This document shows positions 31,605 through 40,666 of a stretch of DNA of 40,746 bases, in pieces. The position numbers and the translations under genes are program-made. The notes beneath the pieces are model-generated. The model saw only the letters and a program-made list of their open reading frames with translations. It did no database searches and was not told the origin of the DNA. Each line of letters opens with the position of its first letter. Position 1 is the first letter of the stretch. The stretch spans positions 1 through 40,746 of the forward strand of contig JANXOP010000069.1 of assembly GCA_025357755.1 (NCBI GenBank), in the 5' to 3' direction. The stretch comes from Kofleriaceae bacterium. Lineage in GTDB: Bacteria > Myxococcota_A > Polyangia > Haliangiales > Haliangiaceae.

Positions 31605-32909
31605 CTATTGCGGTTTCGGCAGGTCGCCGACCGAACGTGCGAGTCCCACAAGTGCGAGGTAGTAGTCGTACCTCGCCGTCGCAAACGCGAGGCGTGCGCG
31701 CGCGACATCGGTCTCGGCATCGAGCACGTCGGTCGTCGTGGCCGCCGCGTTGTCGAGCTTCACCTTCTGGAGGCGATACGCCTCTTCCGCGGTCTGTTGC
31801 TGCTGCTCGGCGACCGCGAGGCTGTCGAACTGGGTCTTGGTCTCGAGCCAGCGGCGACGCACGTCGAGCTTCACTTGATCGACGAGGCCGTTCGTCATGA
31901 TCTCCGCGCGCTTCTTCTGGCTCTCGGCCTGGAGTACGGCATCGTGCGTCGCGCCCCAATCCCACACGTTCCACGCCGCGGTCAGGCCGACGTATTCTTC
32001 GTCTTCGGGCTGGAACGGCTGGACGCCGGTGAAGTGTTGCCACGCAGCAACCGCGCGGATGTCAGGGAAGTAGCGCCACTTCGCGGCCGCGCGTTGTTCC
32101 TCGAACGAAGCGATCTTGTCGTGCGCGGCCTTGAGCTCGGGGCGCGCGCCGAGGGCGCGGTCCTGCGCTTGCTGCAGCGACATCGCGAGCGTCGGCGGTG
32201 CCGGCGGCAGATCATCGGAGATATCGATCGGTGCGCCATCCGGTAGGCCGAGCTGGACCGTGAGCGACGCGAGCGAGGTCTGCACGGAGGTATCGGCGCG
32301 CAGCGCGGTCTGATCCGCCGCGGCCTTTGCCGACTTGAAGCGGAGCACGTCGATGTCGGTGTACGTATCGGCGGCGCGGAGCTGGTTCGCGCGATCGAGC
32401 CCGCCCTTGATGTCCTCGACGGTCTGGTGCGCGACGATCGCGCTCGCGCGGGCTTCGAGGACCCGGATGTACGCGTCGGCCGTCTTGTACGCGGTATCGA
32501 GCCGCACGCGATCGAGGTCTTCTCGCGTCGAGGTCGCATCGTGCTCGGCGGCACCGACGAGCGCGCTGAGGTAGAGCAGGCCGGTGAGCGGCTGGCTCAA
32601 GCTGACCACCGTCGTCGTGGTGAGGTCCTCGTGCAGCACGAAGCTGCTGCCGGCGAAGTCGAGCGCGTAGGGCTCGCGATAGCGATTCAGCGAGGCATTG
32701 ACGTTGAGCCCGACCCAGCGCTTCGCCTTCTGCTCCGAGGTCTTCGCGTCGGCGCCGGTGATCGCTTCCTTCGCCGCGGCGATGTCAGGGTTTCTGCCGA
32801 GCGAGAGCTCGATCGCACCTTGGAACGTAAGTTTTTGGCTCTCCGCACCAGGTGCATCGGCATGGGCCGACGCGGCGGAGAGCAACAACACAGCAGCGAG
32901 ACGTTTCAT
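31605..32909 (-). CDS. tolC: TolC-family outer-membrane efflux protein
   Basis: A 434-residue outer-membrane factor with signal peptide MKRLAAVLLLSAASAHAD. The long helical stretches are internally duplicated as usual for the family: LTFQGAIELSLGRNPDIAAA opens the first half, LAMSLQQAQDRALGARPELK the second. Further family features are DTAYKTADAYIRVLEARASA and GLTAAWNVWDWGATHDAVLQ (a beta-barrel strand), and ATTTDVLDAETDVARARLAF near the end. TolC-type trimers form the exit duct of tripartite pumps. The gene lies 15 bp after the HlyD/EmrA gene and so completes an inner-membrane pump, adaptor and duct set. The name tolC is used by family, not by orthology. Confidence 0.9.
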   Translation of the reverse strand: MKRLAAVLLLSAASAHADAPGAESQKLTFQGAIELSLGRNPDIAAAKEAITGADAKTSEQKAKRWVGLNVNASLNRYREPYALDFAGSSFVLHEDLTTTTVVSLSQPLTGLLYLSALVGAAEHDATSTREDLDRVRLDTAYKTADAYIRVLEARASAIVAHQTVEDIKGGLDRANQLRAADTYTDIDVLRFKSAKAAADQTALRADTSVQTSLASLTVQLGLPDGAPIDISDDLPPAPPTLAMSLQQAQDRALGARPELKAAHDKIASFEEQRAAAKWRYFPDIRAVAAWQHFTGVQPFQPEDEEYVGLTAAWNVWDWGATHDAVLQAESQKKRAEIMTNGLVDQVKLDVRRRWLETKTQFDSLAVAEQQQQTAEEAYRLQKVKLDNAAATTTDVLDAETDVARARLAFATARYDYYLALVGLARSVGDLPKPQ

Positions 32910-32924
32910 ATGGAACCCGAGCGA

Positions 32925-34196
32925 CTAGTGTTGAAGGTGAACCTTGACCTCGACCGACAGGCCCGCGTGCAACTGCGACGTGTCCTGACCCGACTCGAGC
33001 TCGATCTTGACCGGCATCCGCTGGACGACCTTGACGAAGTTGCCGGTCGCATTGTCCGGCGGCATCATCGAGAACCGGGCACCGGTGCCGGCCGAGATGC
33101 TCTCGACCTTGCCCTTGAACGAGCGGCCCCCGAGCGCATCGACCTCGATGTCGACCGGATCTCCGGGAGCGATCCGATCCATCTGGGTCTCCTTGAAGTT
33201 CGCGACGACATACTGCTTCTGCGGCACGACCATCACGAGCGTGAGCCCGGGCTGGACAGTCTGACCTTCGTGCGCGGCGAGCTTGGAGACGTAGCCAGCG
33301 GTGGGCGAGACGATCTTGGTGTACCCGAGCAGGAGCTTGGCTTGATCGAGCTCGGCCTGCTTGCGCGCGACGTTGGCGTGGGCGAGCTTGGCGGCGGCGG
33401 TCGCCACGGCGATCTGGCGCTCGACGGGCGTCGACTGGACGACGCGTCCTTGCGCTTCGGCGACCCGCGATTGCGCTTGCGACTGCGCGTCGCGCGATGC
33501 CGCGAGGTTCGCATTCGCGCTATCGAGAGAGGCTTGCGCCGAATCGCGCGAAGCCTGCGCGGCCTCGAGCGCCTGGCCACTCACCGCGCCGGCATCGTGC
33601 AGCTTCTTCGCGCGATCGAGATCTTGTTGCGCCTTCTGGAGGTCGGCCTTCGCGCGCGCGACCGTCGCCTGGGCCGAATCGATCATCGCCTGCGCCGAGC
33701 GCACCGAGGCGCCCGTGCCTTGCAGCATCGCGCGTGCGGAGGACAGCGAGCCACCCGAGGTCGCCCTCACGATGTCGACCTGCGCATCCGCCGAATCGGC
33801 CTGCGCGCTCGAGGCATCGAGGTCGGCTTGCGCGGCCGCGACCTTCGCCTTGTAGTCGGCGTCGTCGATCTCAGCGATCACCTGGCCGACTTCGACCTTC
33901 TGGTTGTCCTGGATGTGCATCTTTTGGATCACGCCTCCGACGCGCGTCGCGATCGGGGTGACGTCTGCTTCGATCTGCGCGTCATCCGTCGCCACGTCGT
34001 TGCGGGTGACGTAGCCGTGGATGAAGTAGATGCCGATCGCGGCGCCGGCGAGACCGCCGAGCAGGAAGTACGCGCGGCGTGCCTTGCTCTTCTTCGGTAT
34101 GGGCGAGACGACCGTAGCCGTCGCGGCATCACCCGAGACTTGCGGGGGCGTGCCATTTCCGTGCGAACCGTTCTTGTGCGTATCAGCAGTAGCCAT
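32925..34196 (-). CDS. emrA: EmrA/HlyD-family membrane-fusion protein
   Basis: A 423-residue periplasmic adaptor with one N-terminal membrane helix (AYFLLGGLAGAAIGIYFIHG). The first barrel-sandwich half follows (IEADVTPIATRVGGVIQKMH, DNQKVEVGQVIAEIDDADYK), then an unusually long Ala/Gln/Asp-rich coiled-coil hairpin (residues about 115-275), the second half (LLLGYTKIVSPTAGYVSKLA, HEGQTVQPGLTLVMVVP) and a beta-barrel (YVVANFKETQMDRIAPGDPV). The order matches EmrA-type adaptors that link an MFS pump to TolC. It starts 3 bp after the emrB stop and is followed 15 bp later by the TolC gene. Confidence 0.93.
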   Translation of the reverse strand: MATADTHKNGSHGNGTPPQVSGDAATATVVSPIPKKSKARRAYFLLGGLAGAAIGIYFIHGYVTRNDVATDDAQIEADVTPIATRVGGVIQKMHIQDNQKVEVGQVIAEIDDADYKAKVAAAQADLDASSAQADSADAQVDIVRATSGGSLSSARAMLQGTGASVRSAQAMIDSAQATVARAKADLQKAQQDLDRAKKLHDAGAVSGQALEAAQASRDSAQASLDSANANLAASRDAQSQAQSRVAEAQGRVVQSTPVERQIAVATAAAKLAHANVARKQAELDQAKLLLGYTKIVSPTAGYVSKLAAHEGQTVQPGLTLVMVVPQKQYVVANFKETQMDRIAPGDPVDIEVDALGGRSFKGKVESISAGTGARFSMMPPDNATGNFVKVVQRMPVKIELESGQDTSQLHAGLSVEVKVHLQH

Positions 34197-34199
34197 GAC

Positions 34200-35807
34200 T
34201 TACTCCCCGGGCAATTCGATGTGGACCTTCTCGCCGGCGATGCGAGGTACACGTAGGAAAAACAGGATTGGAAGGACGAAGAGGAACAGGATTCCTTGGA
34301 ACATGAAGACGCGGTCGAAGCTCAGCACGGTCGCCTGCTGATACATCGCCATGCCGAGCGCACGCGCGGCCGCGGAGCTCGCCTGTCCCGCATTCGCGCC
34401 GTGCAGGATCGCGTACCGGCTCATCTCGGACAGCCGATCGACGACCTCCGGGCGTAGCGTGGTGATGTGAGCCGCGAGGCCCACGCGCGCTTCGACCGCG
34501 TAGTTCGTGAACATCGTCGCGAAGATGGTGAGCCCGACCGAGCCACCGATCTGGCGCACGAACGAGTTGAGACCGGCGGCATCCGCCATCTGGCTGCGAT
34601 CGATCTTCGCGAGGGCCGCGGTCATCAGCGGTACGAACAAGCAGGCGAAGGCGATGCCGGTCACGACGAGCGGGAAGATCATCGCGCGCGACGAGGTATC
34701 GATCGTGATGTGCGAGAGCATCCACGAGCCGATCGCGAACATGATCACGCCGAAGCCGACGATGAACCTCGGCTGGACGACGTTGTACAGCCTGCCGACG
34801 AACGGAGACGCCACCATCATCGCGAGCGTGCGCGGCATCAGCATGAGGCCGGAGATGGTCGCGGTGTAGTGCAGCGATTCCTGCGCGAACACCGGTAGGA
34901 GGAACATCGATCCCATCAGCATCGCGAACATCACGAACGAGATGATCGTGGCGGACGCGAACGTCGGGTCCTTGAAGATCCGGAGGTTGACCACTGGCAC
35001 CTTCGCGGTGAGCTCGCGAATGATGAACAAGAGGATGCCGATGACGCAGACCGCGAACGCGATGCGAATCTCGGTCGAGTCGAACCAGTCGTCTTGCGGG
35101 CCTTCCTCGAACAGGTACTGCAGCGCGCCCACGCCGATGACCATCAGGACGATGCCAGCGATATCGAGGTTCTTCTTCGCGATCTCGGCACGCGCGCGGT
35201 TCGCGATGCGGACGTCCTCGGGCTCGATGACGTTCTGGATCGTCATCATGAGGCCGATGATGCCGACCGGCAGGTTGATGTAGAAGATCCACGGCCACGA
35301 GTAGTTGTCGGTGATGTAGCCACCGAGCACCGGCCCGATCGCGGGGCCGATCATCACGACCATGGCGAACATCGCCATCGCGATGCCTTGCTCCTCGGGG
35401 GGGAACGTCTGGCGAAGGATCGCTTGCTGGGTCGGCTGGAGCGCGCCACCGCCCAGGCCTTGCATCACGCGATACAGGACGAGGGCAGGGAGCGTGCGCG
35501 CGGTGCCGCACAGCGCGGAGCCGATGATGAACAGCACCATCGAAAGGAGGTAGACGCGCTTCTGGCCGAAGAAGCCTCCGAGGAAGCCGGTCAGCGGCAT
35601 CACGAGGACCATCGCGATCATGTACGCGGTCGAGATCCACGTGATCTCCTGGATGCTCGCGCCGAGCTCGCCGCGGATGTTCGGCAGCGCGACGTTGACG
35701 ATCGACGAATCGATCGACGCCATCAGCGAGCCGAACGCGATCGAGACCGCGACCAACCATTTGTTGACGGGCGCACGACCCGCGGTTGCTGCCGTGATCA
35801 CGCTCAT
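34200..35807 (-). CDS. emrB: EmrB/QacA (DHA2) family MFS multidrug transporter
   Basis: A 535-residue inner-membrane proton antiporter with about 14 predicted helices. Family marks are FGSLMASIDSSIVNVALPNI (helix 1, motif D1), GFLGGFFGQKRVYLLSMVLF (motif A), LYRVMQGLGGGALQPTQQAI, GPAIGPVLGGYITDNYSWPW (motif C) and IFYINLPVGIIGLMM. It should export drugs or toxic organic compounds through EmrA and TolC. The ATG overlaps the tetR stop (ATGA, 35804-35807), so the regulator and the pump are translated together. The substrate cannot be predicted. Confidence 0.94.
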   Translation of the reverse strand: MSVITAATAGRAPVNKWLVAVSIAFGSLMASIDSSIVNVALPNIRGELGASIQEITWISTAYMIAMVLVMPLTGFLGGFFGQKRVYLLSMVLFIIGSALCGTARTLPALVLYRVMQGLGGGALQPTQQAILRQTFPPEEQGIAMAMFAMVVMIGPAIGPVLGGYITDNYSWPWIFYINLPVGIIGLMMTIQNVIEPEDVRIANRARAEIAKKNLDIAGIVLMVIGVGALQYLFEEGPQDDWFDSTEIRIAFAVCVIGILLFIIRELTAKVPVVNLRIFKDPTFASATIISFVMFAMLMGSMFLLPVFAQESLHYTATISGLMLMPRTLAMMVASPFVGRLYNVVQPRFIVGFGVIMFAIGSWMLSHITIDTSSRAMIFPLVVTGIAFACLFVPLMTAALAKIDRSQMADAAGLNSFVRQIGGSVGLTIFATMFTNYAVEARVGLAAHITTLRPEVVDRLSEMSRYAILHGANAGQASSAAARALGMAMYQQATVLSFDRVFMFQGILFLFVLPILFFLRVPRIAGEKVHIELPGE

Positions 35808-36436
35808 CGCGGCATCCCGGTGAGGAAGGTGGAGATGATCGTATCGACCACCGTCTCGATCGGCAGATCCTTCTCGAGCTGGAGTTGCATCAGGGCCTTG
35901 AACGAACCGAACATCATCCGCGCGTACTCCTCGGACTTGGCGCCGTAGACCGGGCTGAGGATCGCGCAGATGCCATCGGTGACCGTCTGCAGGACGACCG
36001 ACTTGCCACCGGGGCCGACGCGACCTTTGATCGGGGTGTTGGATTCGTCGGCCGACATGGCGACGCGACAGAACCGACGAAAGCCATCGAACGCACGCGC
36101 GATCTCGCGCAGGAACAAGTTCAGGCGTTGCTCGAACGGTTGTTCGTCGCTCGAGGCGATCGCCGCCGCCGCGATGATCCGCGGCACGAGCTCGTCGCGC
36201 CGCAGCTTGAACAGCGCGGAGAGCAACGCCTCGCGGTCCGGAAAGTAGTTGTAGAGCGTGCCGACGGCGACCTGTGCCCGCTCCGCGATCGCGGCGATCG
36301 AGGTCTGATCGATGCCGCGCTCGGAGGCGACGTGCTCCGCTGCTTCGAGCAGCGCGGTCGCCGCAGCCTCGCGCGCGCGCTGCTTCATCGTGGGGACATC
36401 CCCGGTCGTTGCGCGGCTACCTGAACGAGCACTCAC
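35804..36436 (-). CDS. TetR-family transcriptional regulator of the efflux operon
   Basis: A 210-residue regulator if started at GTG 36436; an ATG at 36388 (MKQRAREAAATALLEAA) would give 194 residues and a more typical TetR length before the DNA-binding domain. The helix-turn-helix region reads TSIAAIAERAQVAVGTLYNY and FPDREALLSALF, classic TetR. The C-terminal ligand-binding domain (residues about 75-205) is divergent, as usual. It is the first gene of the tetR-emrB-emrA-tolC operon, so it probably represses its own transcription until a pump substrate binds. A short palindrome (36392-36403) lies just upstream of the inner ATG. Confidence 0.9.
   Translation of the reverse strand: MSARSGSRATTGDVPTMKQRAREAAATALLEAAEHVASERGIDQTSIAAIAERAQVAVGTLYNYFPDREALLSALFKLRRDELVPRIIAAAAIASSDEQPFEQRLNLFLREIARAFDGFRRFCRVAMSADESNTPIKGRVGPGGKSVVLQTVTDGICAILSPVYGAKSEEYARMMFGSFKALMQLQLEKDLPIETVVDTIISTFLTGMPR
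36392..36403. promoter_or_regulatory. Short palindrome at the beginning of the tetR gene
   Basis: GGGGACATCCCC is a perfect 5-bp inverted repeat around two bases. If the regulator starts at ATG 36388, this palindrome sits 3 bp upstream of the start and could be an operator or leader hairpin; if it starts at GTG 36436 it is coding. The 68-bp stretch 36437-36504 before it is AT-rich (CAGTATTTTAGATCG) and may hold the operon's promoter. Confidence 0.3.
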
Positions 36437-36504
36437 GGCGATGAATCTACGCTCAGTATTTTAGATCGCAAGACTGCTCAAGAAATTCTCGAGGTAGGAA
36501 AAGC

Positions 36505-37155
36505 TCATCCAACGCGCATGATGTAACCGCCCGAATGGTCGGCCCTGCGGGTCGGTTCGGGATCTGGATTGCCTGCCAGACGAGACCATGTTGACCATAG
36601 GTTACGGGCACGTGGAGAGATATCCTGGGCGGTGGGCCGGCGCCGTTCGATCGCCGCGCAGGCATGAGCCCAACCCGTGCGGATCTCGATCTCGAGGCGA
36701 TCCGTGAACACAGAATCTCGGTTCAGCTCGCTGAACATAGCATCAGACATGCGTACGTTATCGGTGGGTAACATCGCCACGGTGGCTGCCTGCAGCGCTG
36801 CGAGGTCACGGCCGGCCACGTTCAGGCGGGCGCGCAGGAGGCCGATCATTTCCACCGAAACCGGCGGCGGTGTGACCTGGAAGTCGAGCTCGGCGCCAGC
36901 CTCGAACCTGCGCGTCGCCGGCAGCGCGGCGCGAACCAAGCCGGCTCTCTCGGCCCCGAACCAGGTCGAGACCGCACGTACGAGCTCGCCGGCTGCCGTG
37001 CCGTACGCGAACCCGCCGAGCGTCTCGACGAGGAGCGCGACGGTCCGGCGGGCGCGGGCGGGCTCGGTCGTCCGGGGCTCCTCGAGGGCCGTGGCTGCGG
37101 CAGCGTCGACATTGCGGTGGAACATCCGGAGTTGCGCATCGGCATAGGCGGTCAT
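36505..37155 (-). CDS. Hypothetical protein
   Basis: A 216-residue protein that I do not recognise. It begins MTAYADAQLRMFHRNVDAAA, has no signal peptide, and appears mostly helical (RTVALLVETLGGFAYGTAAG, LVRAVSTWFGAERAGLVRAA, MIGLLRARLNVAGRDLAALQ, ALEIEIRTG-like stretches near the end). Codon choice looks like its neighbours but is less extreme in the last 60 codons, so the C-terminus is less sure. A competing plus-strand frame (36677-37147) is judged a shadow. It is divergent from the M13 peptidase gene across 59 bp and ends 68 bp before the tetR gene. Confidence 0.6.
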   Translation of the reverse strand: MTAYADAQLRMFHRNVDAAAATALEEPRTTEPARARRTVALLVETLGGFAYGTAAGELVRAVSTWFGAERAGLVRAALPATRRFEAGAELDFQVTPPPVSVEMIGLLRARLNVAGRDLAALQAATVAMLPTDNVRMSDAMFSELNRDSVFTDRLEIEIRTGWAHACAAIERRRPTAQDISPRARNLWSTWSRLAGNPDPEPTRRADHSGGYIMRVG

Positions 37156-37214
37156 GCAACGCCGTATCGGTCACGGCGCGCCGCGGTTGCGTACGTTCTG
37201 CTAGGGTCCGCGCC

Positions 37215-39296
37215 ATGAAGCGCATCGCGTTCGTGCTCTTCGCCGTAGCCTGCTCTGGCAAAGCGAAGCCACCCGAGACCACGCCGCCGCCGGCCGGTTC
37301 CGATTCCATGGCCGGTTCGGCCGTTGCACTGCCACCGCCCACGCTGCCCGGCCTGCCGATCCAGAAGGTCTCGCTCGCCGACGTCGGCCTCGAGGTCGCC
37401 TCGCTCGATAAGTCGGTCGACCCGTGCGTCGACTTCTTCCAGTACGCGTGTGGTGGCTGGTTGAAGACCACCGAGATTCCGGCCGACCGTGCGCGCTGGG
37501 GCCGGTTCTCCGAGATCGACGAGCGCAACAAGGTCGCGATCAAGCAACTGCTCGATGACGATCTCAAATCGACCGACGCCGCCGGGAAGAAGCTCGGCGA
37601 TTTCTACGGCTCGTGCATGGACGAAGCCGCGATCGAGAAGGCCGGCACCAAGGGCATCAAGCCGCTGCTCGATCGGGCGACCGGCGTCAAGGACGCCGCC
37701 TCGTGGGCCACCGCGGTGTCCGAGCTCCAGAAGGCTGGCATCGACGTGATGTGGCAGCAGAGCACCGGCGCGGATCTCAAGGATTCGCTAAACGGTGTCA
37801 CCTATCTCGATAGCTCCGGCCTCGGGCTGCCGGATCGCGACTACTACACCGAGGACAAGTTCAAGGCGAAGCTCGACGCGTACGCCGCGCATGTCGGCCG
37901 CACGCTCGCTCTCGTCAAGCAGCCGGCCGAGGGTGCGGCCGATGTCGTCGCGATCGAGACCGAGCTCGCGAAGGTCACCAAGACGCGCACCGAGGCGCGC
38001 GACATTCCGGCGAGCTACAACCCGACCGATCTCGCGACCCTCCGCAAGCAGGTCATGTCGTTCGATTGGCCGACCTACTTCAAGAAGCTCGACACCAAGC
38101 CGAGCGCGAAGATCATCGTCGGGACACCGAAGTTCTTTGCCGCGATCGACGGGCTCCGCACGAAGTTCAAGCCCGTGCAGTGGGCGCACTACTTCACGTA
38201 TCACGTGGTCTCGGAGACCTCCGCGACGCTGCCGAAGGCGTTCGACGACGAAGCGTTCGAGCTGACGAAGCTGCTCTCGGGCGTCGAGAAGCAGCCCGAT
38301 CGGTACAAGCGCTGCATCGATGCGACGACGATGGCGCTCGGCGAGGTGCTCGGCAAGCAGTACGCGGACAAGTACTTCCCGGCGGATGCGAAGGCGACCG
38401 CGATCGCGAACTTCGACGCGATCATCGCGTCGCTCCACGACGACATCGGCACGCTCGATTGGATGTCGGAGGCCACGCGCCAGCTCGGCGTCGGCAAGCT
38501 CGCCAAGATCGTCAAGATGATCGGCTATCCCGACAAATGGCGGGCGTACGACTTTTCGGTCAAGCGCGACGACTTCGCGGGCAATGCCCTGCGCGCCCGC
38601 GCGTTCGAAGTGCATCGCCAGAACAACAAGGCGGGCAAGCCGTGGGACCGCACCGAGTGGGGCATGAACTCGTTCACCGTGAACGCGTACTACGAGCCCA
38701 CCGGTAACCTCACCGCGATGCCGGCCGGTATCCTCCAGCCGCCATTCTTCGGCAAAGATCGCGGCGTCGCCGTGAACATGGGTGGCATCGGCATGGTGAT
38801 GGGACACGAGCTCACGCACGGCTTCGACGATCAAGGCGCGCAGTTCGATCTCGATGGCAACCTCAAGAACTGGTGGTCGGACGCCGACAAGAAGCAGTTC
38901 GATGCGAAGGGCACGTGCGTCGCCGATCAGTACTCGACGTTCGAGGTGATGCCGAAGAGCTTCGTCAATGGTCGCCTCACGCTCGGCGAGAACATCGCGG
39001 ACCTCGGCGGAGTGAAGATGGCGTTCCACGGCTATCGCAACCTGCGCAAGAGCGCCGACAAGCAGCTCGTCGCGGATGGCTTCTCCGAGGATCAGCAGTT
39101 CTTCCTCGGCGTCGGTCAGGCGTGGTGCGGCAAGGATCGGCCGGCCGAAGCGCAGAAGCGGCTGACCACCGATCCGCACTCGCCGCCGAAGTTCCGTGTC
39201 TACGGCGCGCTTCGCAACCTGCCCGAATTCGCGAAGGCGTTCTCGTGTCCCGCCGGGACGCCGATGAACCCCGCGAAGTCCTGCCAGGTCTGGTAG
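37215..39296 (+). CDS. M13 (neprilysin/PepO) family zinc metallopeptidase lipoprotein
   Basis: A 693-residue metallopeptidase with signal MKRIAFVLFAVACSGKAKPP and lipobox AVAC, followed by a Pro-rich linker. The M13 N-terminal domain opens DPCVDFFQYACGGWLKTTEI. The catalytic domain has VNAYYEPTGN (substrate-binding NAYY), GMVMGHELTHGFDDQGAQFD with zinc ligands His531 and His535 and catalytic Glu532, GENIADLGGVKMAFHGY with the third ligand Glu592, and ends NPAKSCQVW, the family CxxW terminus. All catalytic residues are present. Such enzymes cut short peptides; a lipid-anchored form would act in the periplasm or on the outer membrane. It ends 2 bp from the opposing PEGA gene, with the stops forming TAGCGCTA. 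Confidence 0.96.
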   Translation: MKRIAFVLFAVACSGKAKPPETTPPPAGSDSMAGSAVALPPPTLPGLPIQKVSLADVGLEVASLDKSVDPCVDFFQYACGGWLKTTEIPADRARWGRFSEIDERNKVAIKQLLDDDLKSTDAAGKKLGDFYGSCMDEAAIEKAGTKGIKPLLDRATGVKDAASWATAVSELQKAGIDVMWQQSTGADLKDSLNGVTYLDSSGLGLPDRDYYTEDKFKAKLDAYAAHVGRTLALVKQPAEGAADVVAIETELAKVTKTRTEARDIPASYNPTDLATLRKQVMSFDWPTYFKKLDTKPSAKIIVGTPKFFAAIDGLRTKFKPVQWAHYFTYHVVSETSATLPKAFDDEAFELTKLLSGVEKQPDRYKRCIDATTMALGEVLGKQYADKYFPADAKATAIANFDAIIASLHDDIGTLDWMSEATRQLGVGKLAKIVKMIGYPDKWRAYDFSVKRDDFAGNALRARAFEVHRQNNKAGKPWDRTEWGMNSFTVNAYYEPTGNLTAMPAGILQPPFFGKDRGVAVNMGGIGMVMGHELTHGFDDQGAQFDLDGNLKNWWSDADKKQFDAKGTCVADQYSTFEVMPKSFVNGRLTLGENIADLGGVKMAFHGYRNLRKSADKQLVADGFSEDQQFFLGVGQAWCGKDRPAEAQKRLTTDPHSPPKFRVYGALRNLPEFAKAFSCPAGTPMNPAKSCQVW

Positions 39297-39298
39297 CG

Positions 39299-40615
39299 CT
39301 ACTTCGAGACGCCGAGCACGAAGCTCAGCATCTCGACGAGGTCGGTCGCACCGTCCGCGGTCCCGAGCGTCGGATCGGTGCCGGCGTTCGTGAACGTCCA
39401 GCTGTAGTACGTGATCGCGGCCTGCGCGCGCAGAAAGATCGGGCCCTTCACGAGCTGGGCTCCGACCGCGGCGTGGTAGCCGGAGGTGTCGTGGGTCGCG
39501 AACCGCTGGCCGAGCTCGCCCCCGGAGAACACGATCCGGCCCTCGAGCTCGACGAAGGGTTCGAGCGGGCCGACCATCGTCGCGGCGCGCACGCCGATCC
39601 GGACCGAGCGGTAGTCGACGACTGGCAGCCGCGCGAGCTGCATCTTGCTGCCGACGTTGTAGGTCATCTGATCGCGGACGAAGCCGCCCGAGAGCGTGAT
39701 GCCGCTGTCGTCACCGACGTGCCAGCGATGGCGCACGTCGATCTCGAGGTTGCCCCAGAACGTGCTCGCACCGACCGATTGCTTGGAGCTATCGAGCACC
39801 GGGATGCTGTTGAGCGCGAACTCGATCTTGCCGTAGAGCGAGAGCCCACGCAGCCTGCCGCGCGGCGACGGCCAGAGCTCGATCGTGGGACCGATCAGTG
39901 ACTGACCGCTCTCTCTCTCGTCGCGCGGGAGGCCATTCGCGGGGTTGTCGTATTTGAACTGGCGAAACCCGATCTCGAGATCGCCGCCGACCGCGATGTA
40001 CGGGCCGCGATCGCTCGGCGGCGGGTCATCGGGATGCTTGACGATCTCGTTCGGCTTCGCATCGTCTGGTTCGGTGTCACCGCCGAGGTCCGGTGCGGTC
40101 GCGACGGTCGTGGGCGCATCGGCCTTGACCTCTTTTTCGTCGCCCGCTTCGAGCTCGAGCAGGGCTTGGGCGATCGTTTTGCCCTTGAGGATCACCTGCA
40201 CGGTGTGCGAGCTCGCATCGACCGTGAGGGTCTGCGGCGCGACGCCCTTGTCGGCGCCATCGAGCATGATCTTGCCGCCCGCGAGCGCCTTGTCGGTGAT
40301 GACGATCTTCGCGTTCGCGACGAGGAGCGTGAACTTCTGCGGCCGGAGCTTGCCCTTCTTGGGCACCGAGAGCTCGGTGACGGTCGGCAGGAAGCCTTCC
40401 TTGCGCAGGATCAAGCTCGGCGAGCCGATCGGTGCTTCGATGGTACACGGCGTCGCGTCGCACGCGGCCCCGGCATCGACATCCTCGATGTAGACCGTCG
40501 CACCTGGCGGATCGCTCTCGATCTCGACCTTGCGCGTAGGACCCGCCGCGCTCGTGCCGGCGAGCGGGCCGATCAAAGCGCACAGCGCGATGCCGGCGAA
40601 GGGGCCCCGGGTCAT
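39299..40615 (-). CDS. PEGA-domain outer-membrane beta-barrel protein
   Basis: A 438-residue protein starting at ATG 40615 with signal MTRGPFAGIALCALIGPLAG and cleavage near TSAAG. Residues about 28-100 form a PEGA domain (VEIESDPPGATVYIEDVDAG, LILRKEGFLPTVTELSVPKK), followed by a second, weaker PEGA-like unit (IMLDGADKGVAPQTLTVDAS, HTVQVILKGKT). An acidic Pro-rich linker (residues about 175-210) leads to a C-terminal domain of alternating amphipathic strands (YIAVGGDLEIGFRQFKYDNP, LSLYGKIEFALNSIPVLDSS, DDSGITLSGGFVRDQM) ending MLSFVLGVSK, which looks like an outer-membrane barrel. The frame is open to 40744, but the upstream part contains an AT-rich promoter-like stretch. The function is unknown. 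Confidence 0.85.
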   Translation of the reverse strand: MTRGPFAGIALCALIGPLAGTSAAGPTRKVEIESDPPGATVYIEDVDAGAACDATPCTIEAPIGSPSLILRKEGFLPTVTELSVPKKGKLRPQKFTLLVANAKIVITDKALAGGKIMLDGADKGVAPQTLTVDASSHTVQVILKGKTIAQALLELEAGDEKEVKADAPTTVATAPDLGGDTEPDDAKPNEIVKHPDDPPPSDRGPYIAVGGDLEIGFRQFKYDNPANGLPRDERESGQSLIGPTIELWPSPRGRLRGLSLYGKIEFALNSIPVLDSSKQSVGASTFWGNLEIDVRHRWHVGDDSGITLSGGFVRDQMTYNVGSKMQLARLPVVDYRSVRIGVRAATMVGPLEPFVELEGRIVFSGGELGQRFATHDTSGYHAAVGAQLVKGPIFLRAQAAITYYSWTFTNAGTDPTLGTADGATDLVEMLSFVLGVSK

Positions 40616-40666
40616 GTAAATAATGATAACGCGTCCATGCCGGATACACGAACCCGCGCTTCCGGC
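40616..40666. promoter_or_regulatory. Short divergent intergenic region with an AT-rich patch
   Basis: The 51 bp between the PEGA gene start and the putative gene at 40667 include TAAATAATGATAACG, the most AT-rich run in this end of the window. It may contain a -10-like element for one or both divergent genes; I cannot assign a matching -35. Confidence 0.35.

Noticed and set aside
31605..36436. Type I protein secretion system instead of a drug pump
   Set aside because: The inner-membrane component is a 14-helix MFS transporter, not an ABC protein, so the set is an EmrAB-TolC-type efflux pump.
36677..37147. 156-codon plus-strand frame opposite the hypothetical gene
   Set aside because: Its translation is Ser/Arg/Ala-biased like other shadows. 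The minus-strand frame has better composition and a start divergent from the M13 gene, although neither is certain.
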